The notes under the pieces were generated by a model. The model was not told the origin of the DNA, ran no database searches, and saw nothing but the letters and a program-made list of their open reading frames with translations. Shown here in pieces: positions 25,754-33,828 of a stretch of 64,000 nucleotides of DNA. The stretch is from positions 62,001 to 126,000 of the IMG/VR virus record IMGVR_UViG_3300032287_003559; one strand, 5' to 3'. Origin of the DNA: a virus. Position 1 is the stretch's first letter. Each line of letters opens with the position of its first letter. The position numbers were made by a program, and so were the translations under genes.

Positions 25754-25933
25754 ATGGAAGTTGAAGTTAATTCTATTAATATCGCAAGACTTCTAAGTGA
25801 ATTAGAAGGTTGCTACATCTTCACCAAATATATGGGGTTTGAAGATGATATGAACACTCTTGATGAAATGAAGAAAAGATATTATAAACTTTACTTCAAA
25901 CTCTATAAGGAAGAAAAAAGTAATCCCCTGTAG
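25754..25933 (+). CDS. 59-residue protein between tRNAs
   Basis: Complete frame (MEVEVNSINIARLLSELEG...), helical and basic toward the end (KKRYYKLYFKLYKEEKS). Its 3' end overlaps the first 10 bases of tRNA-Asn, so tRNA processing and translation compete on the same transcript. Function unknown. Confidence 0.55.
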   Translation: MEVEVNSINIARLLSELEGCYIFTKYMGFEDDMNTLDEMKKRYYKLYFKLYKEEKSNPL

Positions 25934-25996
25934 TTCAGTCGGTAGAACGGAGGACTGTTAATCCTTATGTCCCTGGTTCGAGTCCAGGCGGGGGAG
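25924..25996 (+). tRNA. tRNA-Asn (anticodon GTT)
   Basis: 73-nt cloverleaf: acceptor TCCCCTG/CGGGGGA, anticodon loop ACTGTTAAT, TTCGAGT T-loop. Overlaps the end of the small ORF at 25754. Confidence 0.94.
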
Positions 25997-26079
25997 TTGG
26001 AAGGACTGGAAATGTCTGGGTCTTCCATTACTAAAACCTAGAGTTTTTCTAGGTCAGGGGGATGGCCATCCCCTGTTTC
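25997..26079 (+). other. Spacer with three consecutive hairpins
   Basis: TGGAAG/CTTCCA, CCTAGA/TCTAGG and AGGGGATGGCCATCCCCT hairpins follow each other between tRNA-Asn and tRNA-Val. None has a terminator T-tract; they may be processing signals. Confidence 0.4.
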
Positions 26080-26152
26080 GGGCGATTAGCTCAGCGGTAG
26101 CAGCGTCTGCTTTACACGCAGAATGTCGGGGGTTCGAATCCCTCATCGCCCA
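26080..26152 (+). tRNA. tRNA-Val (anticodon TAC)
   Basis: 73-nt cloverleaf: acceptor GGGCGAT/ATCGCCC, anticodon stem CTGC/GCAG with loop TTTACAC, TTCGAAT T-loop. Confidence 0.95.
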
Positions 26153-26180
26153 CTTGCATAAATACTTGAAAAAAAGTATA

Positions 26181-26615
26181 ATGGAAAAACTGTATAAATT
26201 ACTCAGTGATGCACAGTCATCACTTTTTGTTTTATTCCATAAAACTTGGGCATTTCATTGGAATGTTGTAGGTTCAGATTTCACACAACTTCACCAACTC
26301 TTTGGTGGTCAGTATGAAACTATGTTTGAAGAGATTGACCGTCTCTCAGAGCATATGAGATATTTGAATGTAAAACCATTGAGTTCTCTCTCAAGAATGC
26401 TTGAGGTAACTCAAATTAAAGAGGCTGCAAGTTCTACAACAGCAAATAATATGCTTTCAGAACTTCTTGAGAATAATGAAAAGTTTTGTGAAATAATGAC
26501 CGAAATTTCTGAAGAAGCAGAAGCGCAAAAGCAATATGCAACTGCCAATCTATCTCAAGATTTAATGGAATCTCACGGCAAATTTATCTGGCAATTAAGA
26601 GCACATTTACAATGA
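26181..26615 (+). CDS. dps: Dps-like ferritin (DNA protection in starvation)
   Basis: 144 residues from ATG 26181. Dps dodecamers oxidise and store iron and can coat DNA. The ferroxidase signature is clear: FHKTWAFHWNV near residue 19, LHQLFGGQYETMFEEIDRL near 36-54 with the paired His and Asp/Glu ligands, then SEHMR. No Lys-rich DNA-binding tail is seen, so iron detoxification is more likely than DNA compaction. It stands between tRNAs, and an upstream TTG in the same frame (26154) lies too close to tRNA-Val to be used. Confidence 0.9.
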   Translation: MEKLYKLLSDAQSSLFVLFHKTWAFHWNVVGSDFTQLHQLFGGQYETMFEEIDRLSEHMRYLNVKPLSSLSRMLEVTQIKEAASSTTANNMLSELLENNEKFCEIMTEISEEAEAQKQYATANLSQDLMESHGKFIWQLRAHLQ

Positions 26616-26630
26616 ATAGGATGAAAAGCA

Positions 26631-26882
26631 ATGTTATCAATAAGATGCAAAGATTGTAATAGAGAATTAACAGGACATCATTCAAAAACAGTAAGTTGTG
26701 GTTGTCCTAATATGGCAACAATTCGTGGAGATAAGATTTCAGCACTTGACTTATCTCGCATTGTTATGCTAAACTCCTTAAAAGAAAATCAAAAAACAAA
26801 TGTGTTAACCTCTCAAGATATTGCTTGGCAGGAAGCACGTCGTCAGCGTAAAGTTAGACGACTTGATTTTGAAGTCCGCTGA
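26631..26882 (+). CDS. 83-residue zinc-binding protein
   Basis: A small zinc finger is visible at the N-terminus: RCKDCNREL near residue 5 and VSCGCPNM near 21, giving a Cys4 set. The basic C-terminus (WQEARRQRKVRRLDFEVR) could bind nucleic acid. It follows dps by 15 bases and is probably co-transcribed. Seen in many T4-like cyanophages; no function known to me. Confidence 0.72.
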   Translation: MLSIRCKDCNRELTGHHSKTVSCGCPNMATIRGDKISALDLSRIVMLNSLKENQKTNVLTSQDIAWQEARRQRKVRRLDFEVR

Positions 26883-26893
26883 GGACTTATATT

Positions 26894-26978
26894 GGAAAGG
26901 TGGTCGAGTGGTTGAAGGCTCCAGTCTTGAAAACTGGCGATGTGAAAGCATCCGTGGGTTCGAATCCCACCCTTTCCG
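26894..26978 (+). tRNA. tRNA-Ser (anticodon TGA)
   Basis: 85-nt class II tRNA with long variable arm. Acceptor GGAAAGG/CCTTTCC, anticodon stem CCAGT/ACTGG with loop CTTGAAA. Confidence 0.95.
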
Positions 26979-27082
26979 TTACAGATTTAACAATTTCTTC
27001 AGTAGTGTTACAGAACGAACACAAATTGTTGACGATGAAAATTTTGTGAATAGTATATAGTAGTACTATCACTTAAAAACTT

Positions 27083-27238
27083 ATGGACCAACACACCTAT
27101 AATAACTGGGTCCGTATTAAAGAGACTTTTGAGAAGTCTGGTAATACAGATAACATGTTTTATAAAAGGGCGTGTGAAATCATAAGAACAAAAAGAGATC
27201 CTCTGGCAAGTTTTTTGGAGATGAAAAATGACACCTGA
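27083..27238 (+). CDS. 51-residue helical protein
   Basis: Charged helices (NNWVRIKETFEKSGN and FYKRACEIIRTKRD). It overlaps the next ORF by 11 bases, giving a tight three-gene run to 27505. No recognised function. Confidence 0.55.
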   Translation: MDQHTYNNWVRIKETFEKSGNTDNMFYKRACEIIRTKRDPLASFLEMKNDT

Positions 27239-27386
27239 AGAAGTTCAATCTATGATTGATGAGTCTGTTGCGAAGGCAATTGACAAACACAATAAAACTG
27301 CTACAATAATCTCAGCAACAATCGGATCGATTTTGCTTTTCTTCTATGCTCATGGTGTTATTGCTATTATAGATAGAGTACGATGA
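27228..27386 (+). CDS. 52-residue single-pass membrane protein
   Basis: Polar N-terminal helix (TPEEVQSMIDESVAKAIDK), then a transmembrane segment (IISATIGSILLFFYAHGVIA) and a short basic end (IDRVR). Overlaps both neighbours. Function unknown. Confidence 0.6.
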   Translation: MTPEEVQSMIDESVAKAIDKHNKTATIISATIGSILLFFYAHGVIAIIDRVR

Positions 27387-27505
27387 GACATTTTGTGTAT
27401 GTTATCCTGAATAATCAACTAGCATTGTTTATTATTGGATGCCTCTTGACAATCGCACCTGCTATCGGTATAATGGTAGTACATTCATCAAAGGATGAAG
27501 ATTAA
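27383..27505 (+). CDS. 40-residue membrane peptide
   Basis: Starts with ATGA overlap. It has a central hydrophobic stretch (LALFIIGCLLTIAPAIGIMV) and an acidic tail (SSKDED). Likely a partner of the membrane protein just upstream. Function unknown. Confidence 0.5.
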   Translation: MRHFVYVILNNQLALFIIGCLLTIAPAIGIMVVHSSKDED

Positions 27506-27509
27506 ATCT

Positions 27510-27517
27510 TATAAATA
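27510..27517 (+). promoter_or_regulatory. Late promoter octamer (TATAAATA)
   Basis: Exact match 25 bases before the HNH gene start. Confidence 0.6.
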
Positions 27518-27541
27518 GATTTGAACTTTATTTGAAGAATA

Positions 27542-27868
27542 ATGCCAGCAAAAAACCCAAAAGAATACGCTTCGAAGCACTATCAGCAAAATAAATCTTT
27601 ATATGCTGAAAGAAGTAAAGTTGCTAGACTTAGGGTTAAAGAATGGTATAATGAACTTATGAATGATAAGTTCTGTGAAAAATGTGGTGAATCTGATACT
27701 ATTGTATTAGAATGGCATCACATAGATCCATCTAAAAAGGATATGAGCATTGCTGATATGCTTTCGAGAAGAGGAAAACAAACTATCTTAGAAGAGATAG
27801 ATAAGTGTATGTGTCTTTGTGCTAATTGTCACAGAAGATTGCATCATCAAATACGCAACGGGGTGTAG
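27542..27868 (+). CDS. HNH endonuclease
   Basis: 108 residues. A basic N-terminal region (KHYQQNKSLYAERSKVARL) leads into a zinc-stabilised HNH core: FCEKCGES with the first Cys pair near residue 44, LEWHHIDPSKK with the catalytic His pair near 59, and LCANCHRRLHHQI with the second Cys pair. It resembles free-standing homing endonucleases. Its last 10 bases overlap the 5' end of tRNA-Pro, a common landing site of mobile genes. No intron is visible nearby. Confidence 0.88.
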   Translation: MPAKNPKEYASKHYQQNKSLYAERSKVARLRVKEWYNELMNDKFCEKCGESDTIVLEWHHIDPSKKDMSIADMLSRRGKQTILEEIDKCMCLCANCHRRLHHQIRNGV

Positions 27869-27933
27869 CTCAGCTTGGATAGAGCGCCGCTTTTGGGAAG
27901 CGGAAGTCGCAGATTCGAATTCTGTCACCCCGA
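27859..27933 (+). tRNA. tRNA-Pro (anticodon TGG)
   Basis: 75-nt cloverleaf: acceptor CGGGGTG/CACCCCG, anticodon stem CCGCT/AGCGG with loop TTTGGGA, TTCGAAT T-loop. The 5' end lies inside the HNH gene. Confidence 0.94.
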
Positions 27934-27950
27934 CTCATAAAACTCACTTT

Positions 27951-28181
27951 ATGAAAATGAATCAAGAAATTAACGAACTTACGACATTTACAATTGAAGA
28001 GTTTCAGAATGATTTCGATAACCTTATGAATAGAGTAGAAGGTGGAGAATCGTTCATCATATCAAGTGAGCACGGAAATGCAGTGATTGTACCATACAAC
28101 GAAGTGGTGCAGGTATTTCAAGAATCTGGTGTGAGTGATGAGATCATACGAATACACACCGATCACGAAGAAGGTTCTTGA
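27951..28181 (+). CDS. Phd/YefM-type antitoxin-like protein
   Basis: 76 residues. The fold signature is seen in FTIEEFQNDFDNLMNRVEGGESFIIS and the strand NAVIVPYNEV, which match the N-terminal DNA-binding half of Phd/YefM antitoxins. No toxin ORF follows; the next genes are tRNAs. Phages carry orphan antitoxins to neutralise host toxins or as transcription regulators. Confidence 0.82.
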   Translation: MKMNQEINELTTFTIEEFQNDFDNLMNRVEGGESFIISSEHGNAVIVPYNEVVQVFQESGVSDEIIRIHTDHEEGS

Positions 28182-28206
28182 CAAAGAGTTCCAGGTCCTC
28201 TACACT
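28178..28206 (+). promoter_or_regulatory. Sigma70-type promoter for tRNA-Ile and tRNA-Met
   Basis: TTGACA 28178-28183, 17-base spacer, TACACT 28201-28206. It overlaps the antitoxin stop codon. Confidence 0.7.
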
Positions 28207-28220
28207 AGATCTGGTCTTAT

Positions 28221-28292
28221 GGGACTGTCGCCTATGGGTTAAGGCCCACTGCTTATAACGGTGTGAACTGAGTTCAAGTCTCAGCAGTCCTA
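28221..28292 (+). tRNA. tRNA-Ile (anticodon TAT)
   Basis: 72-nt cloverleaf: acceptor GGGACTG/CAGTCCT with a G-U first pair, anticodon stem CACTG/CGGTG with loop CTTATAA. The TAT anticodon is rare in bacterial hosts, which decode AUA with a modified CAT tRNA, so this may extend the decoding range. Confidence 0.88.
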
Positions 28293-28296
28293 CTTT

Positions 28297-28369
28297 GCAG
28301 GTTTAGCTCTCTGGCGAAAGCACCGAACTCATAATTCGGCTAAGGTGGGTTCGATCCCCACAACCTGCA
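28297..28369 (+). tRNA. tRNA-Met (anticodon CAT)
   Basis: 73-nt cloverleaf: acceptor GCAGGTT/AACCTGC, anticodon stem CCGAA/TTCGG with loop CTCATAA. Could be an elongator Met or an Ile-2 tRNA whose C34 is modified; sequence alone does not decide. Confidence 0.93.
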
Positions 28370-28394
28370 CTGGACACTTACCAAAGCGTCCTAC

Positions 28395-28423
28395 TTGACT
28401 TTCAAACATCACTTCTCTATAAT
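28395..28423 (+). promoter_or_regulatory. Sigma70-type promoter
   Basis: TTGACT 28395-28400, 17-base spacer, TATAAT 28418-28423, upstream of the 28446 gene. Confidence 0.82.
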
Positions 28424-28445
28424 ACAAAGGTCAACAATCAAAACA

Positions 28446-28661
28446 ATGACTCTCACTGCTAAATTCAAGAAAGACGTTCAAACCCTTCGTGGTGCTGCTA
28501 ACGGCGATTTCTACCTTGATGTAAAGAATCCGAAACTCTACAAAAAGGTTCGTCGTTACTATGAGCAAGAAGGTGTAGTGTTTTCTGGTGATCCTTTGGA
28601 TGATTATGAAATGCTTATGGAATATGTCGCTGCTGATCTTGAGTCTGTTGAGGTTGCATGA
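28446..28661 (+). CDS. 71-residue conserved small protein
   Basis: Short basic start (TAKFKKDVQTLRGAANGDFYLD) followed by an acidic helical end. It belongs to a group of small genes shared by T4-like cyanophages. The strong promoter upstream suggests early expression. Its final bases overlap the next ATG. Confidence 0.7.
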   Translation: MTLTAKFKKDVQTLRGAANGDFYLDVKNPKLYKKVRRYYEQEGVVFSGDPLDDYEMLMEYVAADLESVEVA

Positions 28662-28927
28662 ACGATCTAGATCTGAATTCGGTAAAGTCAACCAAGACTA
28701 TTATCATTCATGAACGATTTCCTTATCGCTTTGTGCAAAAAGGACATATTGAACTAAACGGCAATCCTGATTTTCGCTTACAAAAAGTGAATGAGTATAC
28801 TAAAAAATACTCTGATATTTATTTGTTTGATAATGGAGATCAAATGCTTCTTGCGATTGAAGATCCCGAATATTCTAAATGGTTAGATCCAGATCGTGTT
28901 CCTTGTTATGTAAAAGATGATGATTAA
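28658..28927 (+). CDS. 89-residue acidic protein
   Basis: A conserved-looking core FPYRFVQKGHIELNGNPDFRLQKVNEYTKK (residues about 21-50, shown in outline), then LFDNGDQMLLAIEDPEYSKWLD. Overlaps the previous gene by 4 bases. Function unknown. Confidence 0.68.
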   Translation: MNDLDLNSVKSTKTIIIHERFPYRFVQKGHIELNGNPDFRLQKVNEYTKKYSDIYLFDNGDQMLLAIEDPEYSKWLDPDRVPCYVKDDD

Positions 28928-28976
28928 ATAGTCTCGGTATGACTTAAAACTAGCCCTGGTCGGGAGCAAACCCCTT

Positions 28977-29204
28977 ATGTCTAAAACAAGTATCTTACGA
29001 TATCTTGGAAACTTTCTCCTTATGATTGGATATCAAACCATGTTATGGGGAGATTTTAAATATGGTTTATTGATAAAAGTTATTGGGGGATTACTCACAG
29101 TACCTTTTGCAATCAAACTTAAACTCTGGGATGTATTATTTTTATGTGCATTCTTTGGGTTTAGTGAGTTTTCAAAACTCATTCAACTTTTCTCAGTTAG
29201 TTAA
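28977..29204 (+). CDS. 75-residue membrane protein
   Basis: Two or three hydrophobic segments (LGNFLLMIGYQTML, LLIKVIGGLLTVPFA, DVLFLCAFFGFSEF). Short proteins of this kind appear near tRNA arrays of related phages. Function unknown. Confidence 0.7.
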   Translation: MSKTSILRYLGNFLLMIGYQTMLWGDFKYGLLIKVIGGLLTVPFAIKLKLWDVLFLCAFFGFSEFSKLIQLFSVS

Positions 29205-29337
29205 AACTGAGTGGTGGAGTCAATATGACCCTAGCTAGGTTTCTTGCTTCCTTAAAGAGCAAGTGGTGCGGATGGGACTCTCTCCCGCCTGGTTTCCAAT
29301 TTCCAGTTAAAGAATTGGTGGCGAGCCTGAGTTACAA

Positions 29338-29366
29338 AGAGAGGTTGCATAAACCTCTCTTTTTTA
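29338..29366 (+). terminator. Terminator before the glycan island
   Basis: AGAGAGGTT/AACCTCTCT hairpin of 9 pairs with a 5-base loop, then six T. Confidence 0.93.
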
Positions 29367-29373
29367 GTATAAT
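29345..29373 (+). promoter_or_regulatory. Sigma70-type promoter embedded in the terminator
   Basis: TTGCAT in the loop and ascending arm at 29345-29350, 17-base spacer over the T-tract, TATAAT 29368-29373. It would start the first glycan operon. Confidence 0.75.
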
Positions 29374-29403
29374 GAAAAAATATATTAATAGTAAAAATAA
29401 AAA

Positions 29404-30222
29404 ATGACTTTATCTCTTTATGGTGGAAGTGGATTTGTTGGAGGTAACTTCAAAAAACTATATTCTGATTATGTGGAGATGCAGAGGGATGAAAGAAAGC
29501 CAAAAACAAAAGATATTTTGTATTTCATTTCAACAGTAGATAACTATAATGTTCACGACAAAATTACACTTGACGTAGACACTAATCTAAAAATTCTCTG
29601 TGAAGTTCTGGATTATTGTAGATCAGAAGATATAACTTTTAATTTTATTAGTTCTTGGTTTGTATATGGCAAAACTCCATACATGCCTGCTAGTGAAGAG
29701 AGTCCATGCTTTCCCACAGGATTTTATTCTATTACAAAAAAATGTGCAGAAGATCTTTTAATTTCTTTTTGCAATACCTATAATGTAAAATATCGTATAA
29801 TGAGATTATGTAATGTTTTGGGTTCTGGTGATCAAAAAGCATCTAGAAAAAAGAATGCAATTACTTGGATGATCGATCAACTTAAGATAGATCATGACAT
29901 TTCTCTATACGACGGAGGATCAAATTGTAGAGATGTGATGCATGTTCAAGATGTTTGTAGGGCAATTAAACTCATTTGCGATAAAGGAAAAACAAACGAA
30001 ATTTATAATGTAGGGTCTGGAAAACCAACTACAATAGGAGAGATTATTTCTTTATCTAAGCATTATCTCAATTCTAAATCTAAAATCAATTATATTGATC
30101 CTCCAGAATTTCATAATAATGTTCAAACAAAAAATTTCTGGATGGACACCAAAAAACTAAAATCCCTTGGATTTGAACCAAAACTTTCTTTAGAATTTAT
30201 CATCAAAGATCTATGTCTGTAA
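29404..30222 (+). CDS. NAD-dependent sugar epimerase/reductase (SDR, abequose/paratose synthase-like)
   Basis: 272 residues of the extended SDR family. Rossmann motif GGSGFVGG near residue 7, catalytic YSITKK (Tyr-x-x-x-Lys) near 116, and the downstream VMHVQDVCRAI sugar-binding segment. It stands directly before an RfbH-type dehydrase, so it may reduce the 4-keto-3-deoxy sugar that RfbH helps form (the role of abequose or paratose synthase). The exact sugar cannot be read from sequence. Confidence 0.85.
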   Translation: MTLSLYGGSGFVGGNFKKLYSDYVEMQRDERKPKTKDILYFISTVDNYNVHDKITLDVDTNLKILCEVLDYCRSEDITFNFISSWFVYGKTPYMPASEESPCFPTGFYSITKKCAEDLLISFCNTYNVKYRIMRLCNVLGSGDQKASRKKNAITWMIDQLKIDHDISLYDGGSNCRDVMHVQDVCRAIKLICDKGKTNEIYNVGSGKPTTIGEIISLSKHYLNSKSKINYIDPPEFHNNVQTKNFWMDTKKLKSLGFEPKLSLEFIIKDLCL

Positions 30223-31529
30223 CTGAAAAAGTATCTAATTTCATTACTTCATTGCAGGAAGATGGAGAAAAATTATTTCCATATCTAGCAAATGAGAGAT
30301 GGAAACGTGGAAATAATGTTTACTATTCTGGTCCATATTGGGACCAAAAAGAAGTGTCTGCTGCAATTACGACGCTTCTAGAAGGTAAATGGCTTCCTGC
30401 AGGAGAAGAAGTAAATAAATTTGAACGACAGTTTTCTAAGAAGTTTGGATTTGATTATTCTGTAATGGTGAACTCTGGTAGTTCAGCCAATCTTGTAATG
30501 ATTTCTGCACTCAAAAAATATTTTGAGTGGAAGGATGGAGATGAAATTATTGTTTGTGTCTGTGGATTTCCAACTACAATTAATCCAATTATTCAGAATA
30601 ACTTAAAACCAGTTTTTGTTGATATAAGTTATGATGATTTAAACTGGAATCTTTCACAAATTAAAGAAAAGATTACAACTAGAACTCGCGCAGTATTCTC
30701 CTCACCAGTTCTTGGAAATCCTTATGATTATGATGCACTTCTTGATATCTGCAATCGTTATAACATTAAGTTGATTGCTGATAATTGCGATAGTCTTGGA
30801 AGTAAGTGGAAAGGTGAATATCTTACAGAACATGCTGTAGCTGCATCTTGTTCTTTTTATCCCGCACATCATATCTCTACAATTGAAGGTGGTATGGTAT
30901 CGTCTAATATTAAAGAAATTGTAGATATTGCCCGTAGTTTTGCCTGGTGGGGTAGGGATTGTTATTGCGTTGGACCACAAAATCTTCTTGAGTGTGGAGT
31001 TTGTGGTAAAAGATTTGACCACTGGCTAGATGGATATGATAAAGTTGTTGATCATAAGTATGTCTTTGGTAATATTGGATATAACTTGAAACCAGCAGAT
31101 CTTCAGGGGTCAATTGGACTTGTACAACTTGAAAAGTTTGATGAGGTCCATCAAAAACGTCGTCATAATAAAGAACGAATTCATAAAATTTTTGAGAATA
31201 TTCCTTTTTGTAGGGTCATTTCTGAAAGATCCGATGCAGAAACTAGTTGGTTTGGTGTTCCTATTGTTTTTGAGTATGATAAACCTGGATTAGTCAAATG
31301 GTTAGAAAATCATAAAATTCAAACACGTAATTATTTTGCTGGAAATATTTTAATGCATCCTGCATATAAACATATTGAACCAGCAAGTAATTATCCAAAT
31401 GCTTCTAAAGTTCTAGATAATGTATTCTTTGTCGGATGTTCTCCAACTATTACAGATGAAATGATTGATTATATCGAAGAAGTTGTAGAAGAATATAAGA
31501 AATCAAATATCCTACATCATCCAGTATAA
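30213..31529 (+). CDS. rfbH: CDP-4-keto-6-deoxy-D-glucose 3-dehydrase (RfbH-like, E1)
   Basis: 438 residues of the DegT/DnrJ/EryC1 fold. The lysine that normally holds PLP is replaced by His (SFYPAHHISTIEGG, His at 219-220), a hallmark of the E1 3-dehydrase, which uses PMP. Cys192, Cys250, Cys252 and Cys264 fit the iron-sulphur pattern of that enzyme (CYC...CGKRF), with a 4-residue insertion before the last Cys. It removes the 3-hydroxyl to make 3,6-dideoxy sugars. The CDP-glucose synthesis genes (rfbF, rfbG) are absent from the window. Confidence 0.93.
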   Translation: MSVTEKVSNFITSLQEDGEKLFPYLANERWKRGNNVYYSGPYWDQKEVSAAITTLLEGKWLPAGEEVNKFERQFSKKFGFDYSVMVNSGSSANLVMISALKKYFEWKDGDEIIVCVCGFPTTINPIIQNNLKPVFVDISYDDLNWNLSQIKEKITTRTRAVFSSPVLGNPYDYDALLDICNRYNIKLIADNCDSLGSKWKGEYLTEHAVAASCSFYPAHHISTIEGGMVSSNIKEIVDIARSFAWWGRDCYCVGPQNLLECGVCGKRFDHWLDGYDKVVDHKYVFGNIGYNLKPADLQGSIGLVQLEKFDEVHQKRRHNKERIHKIFENIPFCRVISERSDAETSWFGVPIVFEYDKPGLVKWLENHKIQTRNYFAGNILMHPAYKHIEPASNYPNASKVLDNVFFVGCSPTITDEMIDYIEEVVEEYKKSNILHHPV

Positions 31530-31535
31530 GAATAC

Positions 31536-31564
31536 TTGCAAAAAAATATTTCCTTTAGTATAAT
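31536..31564 (+). promoter_or_regulatory. Sigma70-type promoter for gmd
   Basis: TTGCAA 31536-31541, 17-base spacer, TATAAT 31559-31564; ATG 31585 follows. Confidence 0.8.
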
Positions 31565-31584
31565 AAAATAAACGATATTGCCAT

Positions 31585-32586
31585 ATGAAGGTTGCTTTAA
31601 TTACTGGAATAACAGGGCAAGATGGATCTTATCTTGCCGAACTCCTTTTGGAAAAAGGATATGAAGTTCATGGTATCATTCGCCGTGCATCTCAGATCAA
31701 TACTCAAAGAATTGATCATTTGTATCAAAATATTAAATTACATTACGGAGATTTAACAGATTCGACTAATATAGTTCGAGTTATTCAAAAAGTTCAACCA
31801 GATGAAATTTATAACCTTGGTGCTCAGAGTCATGTCAAAGTATCCTTTGAGATGCCTGAATACACTGCTGATGTGGATGCTTTGGGAACTCTTCGTATTC
31901 TTGAAGCAGTTCGTCTTTTGGGCATGGAAAAGAATGTTCGTATTTATCAAGCTTCTACAAGCGAACTTTACGGTCTTGTTCAAGAAATTCCTCAAAGGGA
32001 AACTACTCCTTTTTATCCTCGCTCTCCCTATGGTGTAGCAAAGATTTATGGTTATTGGATTACAAAAAATTATCGCGAATCCTATGGAATGTTTGCTTGT
32101 ACGGGCATTCTCTTTAATCACGAGTCTCCTCGTCGTGGTGAGACCTTTGTTACACGTAAAATTGTTAAAGGATTGAAAGCAATATCCGAAGGAAAACAAG
32201 ATATATTATGTCTTGGTAACTTGAATGCAAAACGTGATTGGGGACATGCTAGAGATTTTGTTGAAGCAATGTGGATGATGCTCCAACAAGATGAACCGGA
32301 TGATTATGTGGTTGCTACAGGTAAGCAATACTCGGTGCGTGAGTTTGTTGAAACAGCAGCACCATATTTTGGAATGGAAATTGTATGGGAAGGTAAGGGA
32401 CTTAATGAAGTTGGAATTGACAAACTTACTGGAAAACCCGTTATCAAAGTTGATCCTAAATATTTTCGACCTGCTGAAGTAGAGACCTTATTAGGTGATG
32501 CCACAAAGGCAAAACAAAAATTAGGGTGGGAACCTAAAATTTCATTTGAACAATTAGTTGAGGATATGTGCATCAATGACAATTGA
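31585..32586 (+). CDS. gmd: GDP-mannose 4,6-dehydratase
   Basis: 333 residues, full length. Converts GDP-D-mannose to GDP-4-keto-6-deoxymannose, the first step to GDP-fucose. Rossmann motif [14 protein letters not shown] near residue 7, the NADP-specific RRAS segment near 33, catalytic YGVAK (Tyr-x-x-x-Lys) near 148, and the Gmd signature [16 protein letters not shown] near 173. Partner reductase (fcl) is two genes downstream. Confidence 0.97.
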   Translation: MKVALITGITGQDGSYLAELLLEKGYEVHGIIRRASQINTQRIDHLYQNIKLHYGDLTDSTNIVRVIQKVQPDEIYNLGAQSHVKVSFEMPEYTADVDALGTLRILEAVRLLGMEKNVRIYQASTSELYGLVQEIPQRETTPFYPRSPYGVAKIYGYWITKNYRESYGMFACTGILFNHESPRRGETFVTRKIVKGLKAISEGKQDILCLGNLNAKRDWGHARDFVEAMWMMLQQDEPDDYVVATGKQYSVREFVETAAPYFGMEIVWEGKGLNEVGIDKLTGKPVIKVDPKYFRPAEVETLLGDATKAKQKLGWEPKISFEQLVEDMCINDN

Positions 32587-33826
32587 TATGTTTCATAAAA
32601 TAGAAAAATGTAGAGTTTGTGGAAATACTCATCTAGAATTAGTCTTAGATTTAGGAAATCAATACGTCTCTGGAATTTTTCCCAAGAAAGTGGACTATGA
32701 GTTGTACAACGGACCACTAAAACTTGTTAAATGTAACGAAATGAATGGTGGATGTGGTCATGTTCAATTAGAACATACCTTCGATCTTCCGACCATGTAC
32801 GGTGAGGAATATGGGTATCGTTCTGGTTTGAATTCAAGTATGGTGAAGCATCTTCAAGAAAAGCATCAAAAGATTGTAAATTTTTATGATTTGAAAGAAA
32901 ACGATATTGTAATTGATATTGCTGGAAACGATGGAACATTTCTTGGATTCTTTTCAGAAAAACTGAGACTTGTTAGCATTGATCCGACTTCTAAAAAGTT
33001 CTCAAAGTATTTCAAAGAACACGTAGATTATATTGCTGATTTCTTTACTGAAGAAACTTTTAGAAAACATTTTGGTAATCAAAAAGCAAAATTAGTAACA
33101 TCTTTTTCGATGTTCTATGATTTGGAAGATCCGTGCCAGTTTGCTAAAGAAGTAAATTCCGTTCTAGATCCTGAAGAAGGTATTTGGGTTTTGGAACAAA
33201 GTTATATGCCTGAAATGCTTCGCGTCAATTCTTTTGATACTGTATGCCATGAGCATCTTTCTTATTATGGAATGAGGCAGATCAAATATATTATGGATAA
33301 AGCAAATCTTAAAATTATTTCTTATGAATTTAATGATGTAAATGGCGGTAGCATTTCTTTGGTGGTTTCTAATAAAGATAGTAAGTATGAAGAATGTACT
33401 GAAATGTTGAGTGAAATTATTAAAGAAGAACTTGATCTTAAATTAGATACTATTGAACCATGGCAAAAATTCCAACTAAGAATTGAAGAATGTAAAAAAA
33501 GTTTCTGGAAAATTATTGAAGAGTGTAAAAAAGAAGGATTAAAAATCTGTGCTCTTGGAGCTAGTACCAAAGGAAATATAACACTTCAAACTTGGAAAAT
33601 TACTTCAGATGATATTGAAGTAATTGGTGATGTAAACCCAGATAAAGACGGATCATTTACTCCTGGAACTTGGATTCCAATTAAAAGCGAGGATGCTGTT
33701 ATAGACACTTATGATGTGTTTGTTATTCTCCCCTGGCACTTTAGAGAATTTTTTATGACTAGTGAAAAATTTAAAGGTAAGAAATTACTCTTCCCACTTC
33801 CAACTGCTGAAATTGTAACTGTTTAA
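32576..33826 (+). CDS. Sugar C-methyltransferase (zinc-binding N-domain, SAM domain, C-terminal sugar domain)
   Basis: About 416 residues from ATG 32576, which overlaps the gmd stop; ATG 32588 is an alternative, while upstream TTG 32558 is unlikely. An N-terminal zinc-type [16 protein letters not shown] domain near residue 11 is followed by a Rossmann SAM fold ([15 protein letters not shown] near residue 109) and a C-terminal domain with [14 protein letters not shown] near 326. This three-part layout is that of nucleotide-sugar C-methyltransferases. Acts in the same pathway as gmd or rfbH products; the target carbon is not deducible. Confidence 0.9.
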   Translation: MTIDMFHKIEKCRVCGNTHLELVLDLGNQYVSGIFPKKVDYELYNGPLKLVKCNEMNGGCGHVQLEHTFDLPTMYGEEYGYRSGLNSSMVKHLQEKHQKIVNFYDLKENDIVIDIAGNDGTFLGFFSEKLRLVSIDPTSKKFSKYFKEHVDYIADFFTEETFRKHFGNQKAKLVTSFSMFYDLEDPCQFAKEVNSVLDPEEGIWVLEQSYMPEMLRVNSFDTVCHEHLSYYGMRQIKYIMDKANLKIISYEFNDVNGGSISLVVSNKDSKYEECTEMLSEIIKEELDLKLDTIEPWQKFQLRIEECKKSFWKIIEECKKEGLKICALGASTKGNITLQTWKITSDDIEVIGDVNPDKDGSFTPGTWIPIKSEDAVIDTYDVFVILPWHFREFFMTSEKFKGKKLLFPLPTAEIVTV

Positions 33827-33828
33827 TT

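Larger units (their letters stand above)
29205..29403 (+). other. Intergenic region before the glycan island
   Basis: About 200 bases. An ORF from 29225 to 29407 would run through the terminator hairpin at 29338, so I do not call it. Apart from that terminator and the promoter overlapping it, I see nothing in it. Confidence 0.4.

Noticed and set aside
26154-26182. TTGCAT-17-TATAAT promoter in front of dps
   Set aside because: The -10 would overlap the dps start codon, so transcripts would begin after the ATG.
29225-29407. 60-codon frame before the glycan island
   Set aside because: It runs through a strong terminator hairpin and a promoter; no ribosome site.
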